Shown: piece by piece, positions 50,432 to 59,600 of the stretch | Numbering within the stretch: position 1 is the stretch's first letter | Layout of the letters: the number at the start of each line of letters is the position of its first letter | Assembly (NCBI GenBank): GCA_964572965.1 | Contig: CAZNHL010000009.1 | Location: 16,792-80,791, forward strand | Direction of reading: 5' to 3' | Length of the DNA stretch: 64,000 bases | Source of the DNA: CAZNHL01 sp964572965 | GTDB lineage: Bacteria; Bacteroidota; Bacteroidia; Cytophagales; UBA9547 | The notes under the pieces: generated by a model | Told to the model about the DNA's origin: nothing | What the model saw: only the letters and a program-made list of their open reading frames with translations | Database searches by the model: none | Program-made: the position numbers and the translations under genes

Positions 50432-52066
50432 TTAGAAAGAAAAAACTGCATCTCTCACTTCCCAGTTCTGTTTTAACGTAATTTTCTGTTCCATATAGAT
50501 GATTTCTTCCGGTAAGTATCTAGTCCGGTAATTACCATTATCGAATTTTTTGTTTTTATTAATATCTATAATTGCTCTTAATTGATATTCACCAGGTTTT
50601 AACTGAGGGAATAAAATTGTCTTTTCTGTTGTATAGACTGTATTGATTACCTCGCCTGTTGAATTAAGTAATTCAATGAAGTAGTCTTTTTTAGAGGTCT
50701 TTATCTTCACTTCAAGTAAGGCTACATCTTCTTCTTTTGATACTTTGAAAGTACTTAATACAGCGGTAGTGCTGTCTCCCTGAGATGATATTAAGAAACC
50801 TTCAGGAAGTTTTACTATAACAGAATCTGTTGCTGTTGTGAGAGGTATTTTTACAACAGTCCTGAACTGATTAAATTTAAGATCTGATTCCTTTAATAGC
50901 ATTACCTTGTTATCAAGTTTAATATAGGTAGTATCGCTCAAGTTAACTTTTGCTATTGGTTTTTCCACTACAATTTCGAGTTCTCCCGGAATGATGATAG
51001 CATCACCTGAAGAAGGCTTCACAGATTTTAAGTAAACTACTTTTTTCTTTATCTCTTTATTTTTCTCTTTTTTACCTTCATCCTCTAGTTTAAAAAGAAT
51101 GTTTTTGGTTGTTTTTAACTGAGCTCCTATGGAATCTATAGCTACAATAATCAATGGAATACTGTCTGTATAAGTTTTAGTGATATCACTGTATATTGTA
51201 ACCTTTTTCTTTTCTTTATCTATAGTATAATATACTGCATCTTTTGCTTTTATTAAGATACTGTCAATTCCTTTATTGAAGCCGATTTCACAATTCCGGT
51301 TTTTGTAGTTGATACTATTTATCGCTAGAGTATCATCATTTTGTTTAACCAGACCTAGTGTTATATGTTTTGTTGAATCAGAATTGATAGGCAAGGTTTT
51401 ATCAAGAAAGCCTATTTTTTCAGATCTGCTGTTGAATTCGAAGTTCTTGTTTTTATCTTCAAAGGCATATAATTCATAATTATTGCTATGAATATTCTGT
51501 ATCAGGAATTCTCCACTTTCATCAGTATATGTATAATAATAGGGTTTATGCTTTTTAATATTTAAAGTATCTGATTTTTTCCAAAGGCCGACAAGGACAC
51601 CTTTTACTGCTTTTGATGTATATTGATCTTTTACTTTACCATGAAGCTGTAAAGAATCTATTATAGGTCCGGTAGAAAATACAACCTGAAGGTTTTTAGG
51701 ACTGTTACCTTCTGTTATGTCTTTAATGCCATTATTCATCCTCACAATGTAGGTTGTGTTTGGCTTAAGACTGTCTTTGAACCCTATTGTTACATTATAA
51801 CCGGTTGTTTTGATATCAAGGTTTTTGCCATAATAGGGTGAAATTTGTATTTCATCTCTCAGTTTACTTGTTTCTACCTTTTCACTAAACCTCAGGTATA
51901 TTTTGTTACCTTTAAAATTGGTAGTTTGATTTTTTGGAGATATACTTTTTACCGTTGGATTTAACGTGTCTTTTGGACCTCCTTCCAATGGAGTTATATT
52001 AGCACAAGAAGTTAGTAACCTGCTTAGTGTTATGAATACAATGATTGTAAAAAAGTAGTGCTTCAT
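50432..52066 (-). CDS. Ig-like domain lipoprotein
   Basis: 544 aa. Lipobox LLTSC (Cys21) followed by NITPLEGGPKDTLNPTVKSISPKNQTTNFKGNKIYLRFSEKVE, the typical 'Big_5' Ig-like opening, then a carboxypeptidase-like repeat (GKVKDQYTSKAVKGVLVGLW, YTYTDESGEFLIQNIHSNNYELYAFEDKNKN). Beta strands run to the end, which has LKPGEYQLRAIIDINKNKKFDNGNY. Widely found next to the origin or in operons of unknown role in Bacteroidota. It sits 1 base after the methyltransferase stop and flanks the oriC candidate. Confidence 0.75.
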   Translation of the reverse strand: MKHYFFTIIVFITLSRLLTSCANITPLEGGPKDTLNPTVKSISPKNQTTNFKGNKIYLRFSEKVETSKLRDEIQISPYYGKNLDIKTTGYNVTIGFKDSLKPNTTYIVRMNNGIKDITEGNSPKNLQVVFSTGPIIDSLQLHGKVKDQYTSKAVKGVLVGLWKKSDTLNIKKHKPYYYTYTDESGEFLIQNIHSNNYELYAFEDKNKNFEFNSRSEKIGFLDKTLPINSDSTKHITLGLVKQNDDTLAINSINYKNRNCEIGFNKGIDSILIKAKDAVYYTIDKEKKKVTIYSDITKTYTDSIPLIIVAIDSIGAQLKTTKNILFKLEDEGKKEKNKEIKKKVVYLKSVKPSSGDAIIIPGELEIVVEKPIAKVNLSDTTYIKLDNKVMLLKESDLKFNQFRTVVKIPLTTATDSVIVKLPEGFLISSQGDSTTAVLSTFKVSKEEDVALLEVKIKTSKKDYFIELLNSTGEVINTVYTTEKTILFPQLKPGEYQLRAIIDINKNKKFDNGNYRTRYLPEEIIYMEQKITLKQNWEVRDAVFSF

Positions 52067-52067
52067 T

Positions 52068-52961
52068 TTATTGGGATACTTTTTTAAAAATATAAATTAG
52101 ACTGGAATAGTTAGATTGGTTTGTTTCAGCTTGTTTATTTGACTGATAACCATTCTTAATCCATTCTGTTATTTTAGCTTTTCCATTGTTAGTATATTTT
52201 TCAGAAAGCATGCTAACGTAGTAAGAGTCAAATTTCATAGGTAAAGTTTCAACCCATTCAAAACCTCTTTTAGACATGATATTTTTTATAACATCCTGTG
52301 TAAAGTGATATAGGTGTCTTGGCACATCATAACCTGCCCATTTATCGCCATAATGTTTAGCATCCCAGGAATCACTGTTAGGGACAGCAATAATGGCATA
52401 ACCATCGTCTTTTAGTATGCCTGCTATGAACTTAAGGCTTTCATCCAGATTGTAAATATGTTCAATTACATGCCATGCTGTAACACAGTCGAAGTTTTTT
52501 TTCTTTACATCCAGTAGGTTTTCATTGATTCTGAAACCTGTTAGTGATTCTGCCTGCTTACGGGCATGTTCATTAACTTCTACTCCGGATATTTGCCAGC
52601 CATTATTCTTACATGCAGAAAGGAAATAGCCTGTTCCGCAGCCTATATCAAGAACACTTCCTTTTTGTGGAATAAGACGGTTTAATATTGCCAGTTTTTC
52701 TTTTAAAGCTATTTTTCTAACAATATGATATACTTTATTAATAATTCCCTTTTTAGTATTAGAATGGGAAATATAGTCTTCAGATTGATAGTATTGGCCT
52801 ATTTCTCTTTCTCTTGGTCTAGGATTTGTAAAACGTAAACCACAGTCATTGCATGTTACTATATGAAAAGTTTCTTGTGTAACTGTATAATCCTGTGTTG
52901 TAATAAATGGGCTTTGGCTTGCAGATTTACAAACCGGGCAAAATTTAATATGTTCCGTCAT
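52068..52961 (-). CDS. Class I SAM-dependent methyltransferase with zinc-ribbon N-terminus
   Basis: 297 aa. An N-terminal four-Cys motif (FCPVCKSASQS, CNDCGLRFTNPRP) is followed by the Rossmann fold: SVLDIGCGTGYFLSACKNNGWQISGVEVNEHARKQA (motif I), FDCVTAWHVIEHIYNLDESLKFIAGILKDDGYAIIAVPNSDSW. It resembles methyltransferases that act on small molecules or glycans rather than nucleic acids. It is 3 bases after mnmG and 1 base before the Ig-like gene, in one operon. Confidence 0.85.
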   Translation of the reverse strand: MTEHIKFCPVCKSASQSPFITTQDYTVTQETFHIVTCNDCGLRFTNPRPREREIGQYYQSEDYISHSNTKKGIINKVYHIVRKIALKEKLAILNRLIPQKGSVLDIGCGTGYFLSACKNNGWQISGVEVNEHARKQAESLTGFRINENLLDVKKKNFDCVTAWHVIEHIYNLDESLKFIAGILKDDGYAIIAVPNSDSWDAKHYGDKWAGYDVPRHLYHFTQDVIKNIMSKRGFEWVETLPMKFDSYYVSMLSEKYTNNGKAKITEWIKNGYQSNKQAETNQSNYSSLIYIFKKVSQ

Positions 52962-52964
52962 TGT

Positions 52965-54830
52965 TTATTTTCCTAATTGAACCATCAATATAGAAATGTC
53001 AGAAGGAGTTACCCCACTTATTCTTGATGCCTGTCCAATAGTTAAAGGTTTAATTTTCTTAAATTTTTCTCTTGCTTCAGCTGAAAGGGATACAATTGTA
53101 TCATAGTTGAATTCAGGATTAATCTTTAAGTTTTCCAGAGAGTTAATCTTTTCAGCAAGGCTTTTTTCTTTTTCTATATAGCTTTCATACTTGATTAATA
53201 CTTCTGATTGTTCTATGTATTCAGCTTTTTGATTGCTAATGAAGTTTGCAATTCTCTCATTGATATGAGTAAAATCATTGATAGAGACATTAGGTCTTCT
53301 TAGAAGATTAAGTAATGAAGCTTTCTCTCTTATTTCTGCCGAACCTATTTTGTTAAGCATTGGATTGGCTGTATCCGGATCTACCTTCTCTTTTTTTAGC
53401 CATTCAGTAATATCTTCTACGGCCTGTATTTTTTCTTTTACCTTTTTTACTCTGTCTTCTTTAGCCAATCCTATCTGGTAAGCCTTTTTAGTCAAGCGTA
53501 AATCTGCATTATCCTGTCTTAATAAGATTCTGTATTCAGCTCTTGATGTGAACATTCTATAAGGTTCTTCTGTACCTTTGTTAATGAGATCATCAATTAA
53601 CACACCTATATAAGCTTCGGATCTGTTCAGTATAAACGCATCTTCTTCTTTTACTTTTCTGGCAGCGTTAATACCGGCCATCAAACCTTGACCTGCAGCT
53701 TCTTCATAGCCGGTTGTCCCGTTTATTTGACCAGCAAAGAAAAGATTCTCAACGAGCTTGGTTTCTAGTGTAGAGGTTAATTGAGTAGGTGGGAAATAAT
53801 CATATTCTATAGCATAACCGGGACGGAACATTTTTACATTTTCCAATCCTGCTATGCTTCTCAAAGCTTTAAACTGTACGTCTTCAGGCAAAGAAGATGA
53901 AAACCCATTAAGGTATATTTCACATGTTTGCCATCCTTCCGGTTCAATAAAGAGCTGATGTCTTTCTCTTTCAGCGAAACGATTAATTTTATCTTCTATT
54001 GAAGGACAATATCGTGGGCCTAAGCCTTTAATTCTACCTTGAAACATTGGAGACTTTTCGAAACCAGTCTTTAATATTTCATGGGTTTTATCATTTGTAT
54101 AAGTTACCCAACAACTTAATTGTTTTGTAGCAGCTGTTGTTTCTTCGGAATAAGAAAACTTATTTGGGTTAACATCTCCCTGTTGTTCTTCGAGAATACT
54201 GTAATTTATAGAGCGGCCATCTAAACGAGCAGGAGTTCCTGTCTTCATTCTTCCAGCTTCAAATCCTAATCCTATCAATTGCTCAGTAATACCTGTAGCT
54301 GCTTTTTCAGCTGTTCTTCCACCAGCAAATTGTTTTTCACCAATATGTATAATACCATTAAGAAATGTGCCATTGGTAAGTACTACAGATTTACTTTTGA
54401 TTTCTATGCCCATACCAGTTCTGACACCTGCAACTCTGCCATCTTTAATGATTAAGCCGGAAACCATTTCCTGCCAGAAATCCACGTTAGAATTTGCTTC
54501 TAATGCTAATCTCCATTCTTCAGCAAAACGCATTCTATCGTTTTGAGCTCTTGGCGACCACATAGCTGGTCCTTTGGATAGATTGAGCATTCTAAACTGA
54601 ACAGTAGTTTTGTCGGTGATTATACCTGACATACCTCCCATTGCATCAATTTCCCGAACTATTTGTCCTTTGGCTACTCCTCCCATTGCCGGATTACAGG
54701 ACATTTGAGCAATAACTCCCATGTTCATTGTAACCAACAAAACCTGACAACCCATGTTTGCTGCTGCTGCTGCTGCTTCACAACCTGCATGGCCCGCTCC
54801 AACTACTATTACATCGTACTCCTTGAACAT
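52965..54830 (-). CDS. mnmG: tRNA U34 carboxymethylaminomethyl modification enzyme
   Basis: 621 aa, the usual GidA/MnmG length. With MnmE it installs the cmnm group on wobble uridine 34. Seen: FAD-binding VVGAGHAGCEAAAAAANMGCQVLLVTMNMG, CNPAMGGVAKGQIVREIDAMGG, the signature GPRYCPSIEDKINRF and AGQINGTTGYEEAAGQGLMAGINAARK, and the C-terminal SRISGVTPSDISILMVQLG helical domain. In many bacteria gidA neighbours oriC. Two parS-like sites lie directly upstream of its start (54853-54868, 54890-54905). Confidence 0.97.
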   Translation of the reverse strand: MFKEYDVIVVGAGHAGCEAAAAAANMGCQVLLVTMNMGVIAQMSCNPAMGGVAKGQIVREIDAMGGMSGIITDKTTVQFRMLNLSKGPAMWSPRAQNDRMRFAEEWRLALEANSNVDFWQEMVSGLIIKDGRVAGVRTGMGIEIKSKSVVLTNGTFLNGIIHIGEKQFAGGRTAEKAATGITEQLIGLGFEAGRMKTGTPARLDGRSINYSILEEQQGDVNPNKFSYSEETTAATKQLSCWVTYTNDKTHEILKTGFEKSPMFQGRIKGLGPRYCPSIEDKINRFAERERHQLFIEPEGWQTCEIYLNGFSSSLPEDVQFKALRSIAGLENVKMFRPGYAIEYDYFPPTQLTSTLETKLVENLFFAGQINGTTGYEEAAGQGLMAGINAARKVKEEDAFILNRSEAYIGVLIDDLINKGTEEPYRMFTSRAEYRILLRQDNADLRLTKKAYQIGLAKEDRVKKVKEKIQAVEDITEWLKKEKVDPDTANPMLNKIGSAEIREKASLLNLLRRPNVSINDFTHINERIANFISNQKAEYIEQSEVLIKYESYIEKEKSLAEKINSLENLKINPEFNYDTIVSLSAEAREKFKKIKPLTIGQASRISGVTPSDISILMVQLGK

Positions 54831-54852
54831 TATTATTTATTTCTTTTTTACA

Positions 54853-54868
54853 TGTTCCACGTGGAACA
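54853..54868. promoter_or_regulatory. parS-like site
   Basis: TGTTCCACGTGGAACA is a perfect 16-bp palindrome matching the ParB binding consensus TGTTNCACGTGAAACA except for one central base. It is 23 bases upstream of mnmG. Confidence 0.8.
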
Positions 54869-54889
54869 TAGTTTTGTCTATTTATTTAA

Positions 54890-54905
54890 TGTTCCACGTG
54901 AAACA
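54890..54905. promoter_or_regulatory. parS-like site
   Basis: TGTTCCACGTGAAACA matches the Bacillus-type parS consensus exactly. It is 22 bases to the right of the first site. Confidence 0.88.
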
Positions 54906-54911
54906 TGTGTT

Positions 54912-55328
54912 TTATAAAACTATCTCTCTTTTTCCAGAAACGTATCTTATATGGCACTGATCAGCAGTAGCTGTGTATTTTTCTTCGATAACTTTTATGC
55001 TGTTTTTATAACCAACAAACAAAATTTCATAATTCTTGTTTCTTAGCTCTTGTTTATAAGAGTCGTTTAATACTGTATATAATCCATTATTAGAGTCCTG
55101 ACTCAAAGTATTTGTAATGTCTTTGTTGGTGGTTGTAAAAATAACAGAGATTTTATCCAGCTTTATTGGATTGCCATCTTTGTCTTTAACTGTTACATAA
55201 ATGGCCGGAGAATCGTTAGTACATATTGTAGGATCATCATTAGTATTGTTATTTCCTGAAGAGTTGTCTTTGTACTTAGTGCAGCCAAGAGCAGCAATCA
55301 ATACACTTAGGTAGAGTACTTTTTTCAT
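54912..55328 (-). CDS. Small lipoprotein, paralogue A
   Basis: 138 aa. The signal ends at AALGC (Cys16); a low-complexity NNNTNDD linker leads to a carboxypeptidase-regulatory-like or Ig-like domain (SPAIYVTVKDKDGNPIKLDKISVIFTTTNKDITN). It ends VIEEKYTATADQCHIRYVSGKREI. The next gene codes for a paralogue with the same tail (VVEEKYIIGADHCHVYYVSGNKEI), so a tandem duplication occurred. Function unknown. It overlaps no other gene and lies between two parS-like clusters. Confidence 0.7.
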   Translation of the reverse strand: MKKVLYLSVLIAALGCTKYKDNSSGNNNTNDDPTICTNDSPAIYVTVKDKDGNPIKLDKISVIFTTTNKDITNTLSQDSNNGLYTVLNDSYKQELRNKNYEILFVGYKNSIKVIEEKYTATADQCHIRYVSGKREIVL

Positions 55329-55361
55329 AATAGTTGTATTTGGTTTATGTGGAATATTTGA

Positions 55362-55790
55362 TTAATGGTTAATTTTTATTTCTTTATTACCTGAGACATA
55401 GTAAACATGACAATGGTCTGCACCAATGATATACTTTTCTTCAACAACTTTAATGTTCCTACTATACCCTGTGAAAACTAATTCTGTTTTATCATTGAAT
55501 AGCTCCTTCTTAAATGAATCATTCATAATTGTATAAATACCTTCATTTGTGCTTTGCTGTTCTATCTTATTAGTTATGTCTTTATTATCCTTAACCAATA
55601 TTATATTGAAAGTGTCAAGTATAAAAGGCTGCTTAGTTGCCGAATTCAGATTAATATTAATAGAAACGAATTCTTCAGTACATATAATGTCTTCTTTCTC
55701 TTCCATGGTTGAAGTGTCAGAAACTACTTTTTTACCACAACTCAATAGAGTAATGAGGCATAGTAAATATATGTTTTTATTAACGCTCAT
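55362..55790 (-). CDS. Small lipoprotein, paralogue B
   Basis: 142 aa from ATG (MSVNKNIYLLCLITLLSC); an upstream TTG is rejected. The lipobox is LLSC (Cys18 approx.), then a short acidic linker and an Ig-like domain (FVSININLNSATKQPFILDTFNIILVKDNKDITNKIEQ). The C-terminus matches paralogue A closely at NDSFKKELFN, VVEEKY and ADHCHVYYVSGNKEI. A parS-like site sits 13 bases upstream of the start. Confidence 0.72.
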   Translation of the reverse strand: MSVNKNIYLLCLITLLSCGKKVVSDTSTMEEKEDIICTEEFVSININLNSATKQPFILDTFNIILVKDNKDITNKIEQQSTNEGIYTIMNDSFKKELFNDKTELVFTGYSRNIKVVEEKYIIGADHCHVYYVSGNKEIKINH

Positions 55791-55802
55791 AAACAAAATA
55801 AG

Positions 55803-55818
55803 TGTTCCACGTGAAACA
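55803..55818. promoter_or_regulatory. parS-like site
   Basis: TGTTCCACGTGAAACA, an exact copy of the site at 54890, lies between ybeY and paralogue B. Confidence 0.88.
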
Positions 55819-56256
55819 CTAGTTTGAAAGATTTAGTTTACTAATCCATTTGTCTTCTTCTTGACGCATTACCTTTTGCTCTTCATCGGTTTTATCTTTA
55901 AAGCCTAAGAGATGTAAAAGCCCATGAGCAAGTACCCTACTGAGTTCGTTTTCAAATGAGGTTTCTTGTTTAATAGCATTTTCTTGAACACGATGAATAC
56001 TAATAAATATATCTCCTTCCAATAAGCCATTCTCTTCAGACTGGTCGAAAGTGATAATATCTGTATAATAATCGTGTTCAAGATATTCTTTATTGATTTC
56101 GAGAAGATAATCGTCAGAACAGAAAATGTAATTTAGTGCTACTAACTTGAAAGTGTGTGCACTAATTATACTACCAAGCCATTCTCTGACGAGGGATTTT
56201 TGTTTCAACGTGAAGTTTATCTCCTCAGTGTTGAAGGTTATATTACGTAGATTCAT
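55819..56256 (-). CDS. ybeY: Endoribonuclease YbeY
   Basis: 145 aa. YbeY trims 16S rRNA and takes part in ribosome quality control. Recognised from ITFNTEEINF-like N-terminus, NKEYLEHDYYTDIITFDQSEENGLLEGDIFISI and LAHGLLHLLGFKDKTDEEQKVM. The zinc site keeps His111 and His115 but has Asp121 where the third His is usual in HGxLHLxGYDH. It is 2 bases after the RsbW-like gene, so cotranscribed with it and with DUF4175. Confidence 0.93.
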   Translation of the reverse strand: MNLRNITFNTEEINFTLKQKSLVREWLGSIISAHTFKLVALNYIFCSDDYLLEINKEYLEHDYYTDIITFDQSEENGLLEGDIFISIHRVQENAIKQETSFENELSRVLAHGLLHLLGFKDKTDEEQKVMRQEEDKWISKLNLSN

Positions 56257-56258
56257 TT

Positions 56259-56660
56259 CTAGTTGAAGAAGAAATAAAGCTCTACTGTTTTACCATCATT
56301 AAGAAATTCAACTTTATCGCAAAGATTCTTCATTAAGAAGATGCCTCTTCCTCCTGGCTTTGTAAGATTTTCAGGAGCTGTAGGATCGGGAAGGTCGTTG
56401 TGGTCAAAACCAGGACCTTCATCTTCCACGATGAATTTTACTTCTTTGTCAGTCATTTCAAGAGACAAGTGTACGTTTTTGTTTTTGTCACCACCATTGC
56501 CATGCATGATTGCGTTGTTCACGCTTTCAGTTACAGCTACCATGATGTTACCATACATATCGTCATTAATCCTAAACTGTTCTTTCGCGTTGTCGATAAA
56601 GCTTTCAACAATGCGGATGTTTTCCGGTAGCGATGGAATCTGAATTTTAATAGTGCTCAT
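56259..56660 (-). CDS. RsbW-like ATP-binding protein (anti-sigma kinase family)
   Basis: 133 aa with the GHKL fold: N box VAVTESVNNAIMHGNGG, G1 FIVEDEGPGFDHNDLP and G2 GGRGIFLMKNLCDKVEF. This is the serine-kinase/anti-sigma type regulator rather than a histidine kinase. It may control a general-stress or cell-envelope sigma pathway through an unlinked antagonist. It lies 34 bases after DUF4175 and 2 bases before ybeY. Confidence 0.88.
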   Translation of the reverse strand: MSTIKIQIPSLPENIRIVESFIDNAKEQFRINDDMYGNIMVAVTESVNNAIMHGNGGDKNKNVHLSLEMTDKEVKFIVEDEGPGFDHNDLPDPTAPENLTKPGGRGIFLMKNLCDKVEFLNDGKTVELYFFFN

Positions 56661-56694
56661 TTGTACAATTTATGCCACGTAATAAATATATATG

Positions 56695-59600
56695 TCAGTT
56701 TTCTATTTTCTGGAAATATTCATTCACTTCTTGTTTGTAGTAAGGAGTGAATGCCGGTGATAACGTTTTAAGTAATTCTACCTGCTTTTCTTTTTCTTTT
56801 AAGTATTTTTCAAAGCTTTGTGGGACTGGCTTCTCTTTAGGTTGTGCCGTTTGAGACTCCCTTTGCTTGTCAAGTTCACGTTCGCGCATTGATTTCTCTG
56901 CTTCAAGCAAACGACTCATAATGTCTTTTTGACGCATGATGGTTTCCTGATTGATACGCTTATTAACAAGATCATTTTCTGTCTTTTCCATTTCCTTGAT
57001 CAATTGACCAAGTTCTGGCTGACCTGCTTCTTTGTCGCCGGATTTATTCCCACTACCCTTTTGCTTAGACTCCATTTCTTTTAGAGCCTTACGGATCATC
57101 TCTTGTTCAGCAGCCATCTTGGCAAGCTCCTGAGACATTTCTTTCCCGGTTTTACCACTCTTTTTAAGACCATCAATTTTTTGATTGAGCTCTTGCTGAA
57201 GTTGTGAAAGATTCGGCTGTTTACCTTTTCCTCCCGGTTTTTTACACTGTCCCTGTCCTTTCATCATGCTTTTCATCTGTTCCTGCAATTGCTTCAGAAC
57301 ATCGTTTAGCATAAGGGCAAGGTTATTAATGGATGTCATGGCCATTTGCTGCTTACCAGCTGCCATGTCAGGGCGACGCTGCTGAATAGCTTTGACACTT
57401 TGTTCCATATTGTCTTTAATGAGACCCATTTCTCGGCTTACCATTGACTGTATCTCAGGAACACGTTTGGCAAGGGCATAGAGGCTGTCTTCAATGATCT
57501 TAGAATCATTGGACAGCTTCAGCTGAGTTTGCCCTAACTGAAGGTAACGAGGATCCTGTTGGTTAACCTTTTTAAAGTTTTTAAGTAACTCTTCCTGATC
57601 AAAAGAAAGATGAAGCAAGTTCTGTAAAAGCTGACGCAGGTCTTCAATGTTCTCTCCCGTTTGCTGCTGCAGCATATCCATGGCCATTTTCTCCATTTGA
57701 GATTTCATGTCCTCCATTTGCTCGGCAGCACTTTTCTGGTTTTTACCGGCATTATTTGGTTGTTTCTTGCCAAGGTTTTCAGAAGCATTCTGCATTTCTT
57801 TTTTAATAGATTGCTCCTGCTTTTCTGTGTTTTCCATTGAATGTTTATTCTCCAGTTCTTTATTCATTTCCTGGAGTTGTTTCATCTTTTCGGCAACATC
57901 ATTGAATTCCTTGTTGAGTTTTTCCTGCTCATTTTTCAAGGCCTCAGTATCGGGTTTCTTTTGTTCTGACTGTTCAGCAAGCTTTTTTTGTTCCTGGCTT
58001 AGCTTATCAAGGTCTTTTACAGTTTGATTCAACTTCTTTTCAAATTGAAGTTGCTTGTACATTTCAAGTGCCCTGTCCAATTCCTTTTGAGTATTCTGAT
58101 CTTTGTGCTCCATTTTCTGGAGCATCTCCTGGATTTCGGCCTCTTTGTTTTTGTCGTTTAATAGTTTCTGTAATTCTTCGTAAAGCTTTTTCGTTTCATC
58201 GTCCAGAACGTCGTTCATGAGCTGTTTCAGCATTTCTATCTTTTCAGAAACACGCTGATCTTGTTCTGTAAAGCGCTGTTGCTTATCAAGCGTTTGCTTT
58301 ACGTTTTCATTGATTTGTTCAGCTTCTTTGTTGAAGTCTTCCTGCTTTTTGATCAGTTCTTCTATTGCTTTCTTATCCTGCCAGCTAAAATTCTTTTTAC
58401 CTTTTAGGCGGTCCTGTAATTTTTTAAATTCATTCTGAAGCTCTTTGACTTTCTTTAAAGAATTATCAAGCTGTTTTTCACTCTTGGCAGTTTCTGCTTC
58501 AAGCTCTTTGTCCATTTCTTTGGCAGAAGGTACTTTCAGATTAAGAATTTTACTCTTGGTTTTTTTAGGGCCGTTAAAGCCGTCGTTATCGGCTACTACC
58601 AGATAGTATTCCAGTTTCTCTCCGGGTTGTAGCTGAAGGCTGTCAATATTCCATGTGAAATAAAAGTTTTGAGTAGCCTGAGCAGCATTCATTTTTAATT
58701 TTATGCTGTATAATTTCCCGTCTCTGTTTTTTCCTTCTTTGCGGTAAAACAATTGAAGTGAAGACAGCCCGTAATCATCATTCATATTACCTGCCAGTAC
58801 CACATAGCTGAACATGGAGGTATCTCTGAACTCTTCAACATGTATTTCAGGGTATTTATCAGGAATTACTTCAGTATAAAAGTCGACTTGTTCTTCAGCC
58901 TGAGTACTTGTGTTGCGAAGTTTCATGGCATAAGTCCCTGAGCGACGGGCCACGGCATCAAATTTAAATCTGTTGTTTTCTGATTTAATATTTTGTGTTT
59001 TTGTTTCTCCGGAGAAACCGACAAGCAATTCGTTTGCAGAGTGTGTCTCCATATTCCATCTGATCTGCGTCCCTTCAGGTACAGACAGGTTTCCTGTATT
59101 CGCCAGGGTTTCATTCTTTTTACCCAGGTATGAAGGATATGAAAGGGCTACTTCAAAAGATTTTAATGAAGGTTTACGGTTTACTTTCAGTTCGTATTCG
59201 TCTGAATAGAAACCAACGGCTTCAAAATTGAAGTGCACCGGTTGTTGTATTTTTTTGAATGTATAACTGAAGCGGTTTTTTTCAAATTTGTTAAGCTTGA
59301 TTTTTCTGTCTTTGATCACAAGAAATACTTGTTCGGGTATTGCTTCTCCTTCAAGAGCTACCTGAAGGTCAAAATCTTCATTGTAAGAAGCGTTCAGCGC
59401 CTTATTGATGATAGTGAACCTGAATGGTGCAAGGTTGGCATAGCTGCGGTCAAAACGAACTATTCTGGCAGTACTCTCTGTAAAGATGTGTGGTGCTACA
59501 ATTAGAATGATTAGTACAGCTAATAAAGGCCATACAGCATACTTGGCATAGCGCTTATTTTCATTATAGTCTACCGCTTTTTTGAAGGGTATAATTGATA

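Noticed and set aside
54754..54960. Plus-strand frame of 68 aa across the parS sites
   Set aside because: It overlaps mnmG on the other strand and consists of Ala and Ser/Thr runs typical of antisense.
57707..58027. Plus-strand frame of 106 aa, Ser/Phe/Cys-rich, inside DUF4175
   Set aside because: It is an antisense shadow of the Lys/Glu/Gln-rich coiled coil and has no support of its own.
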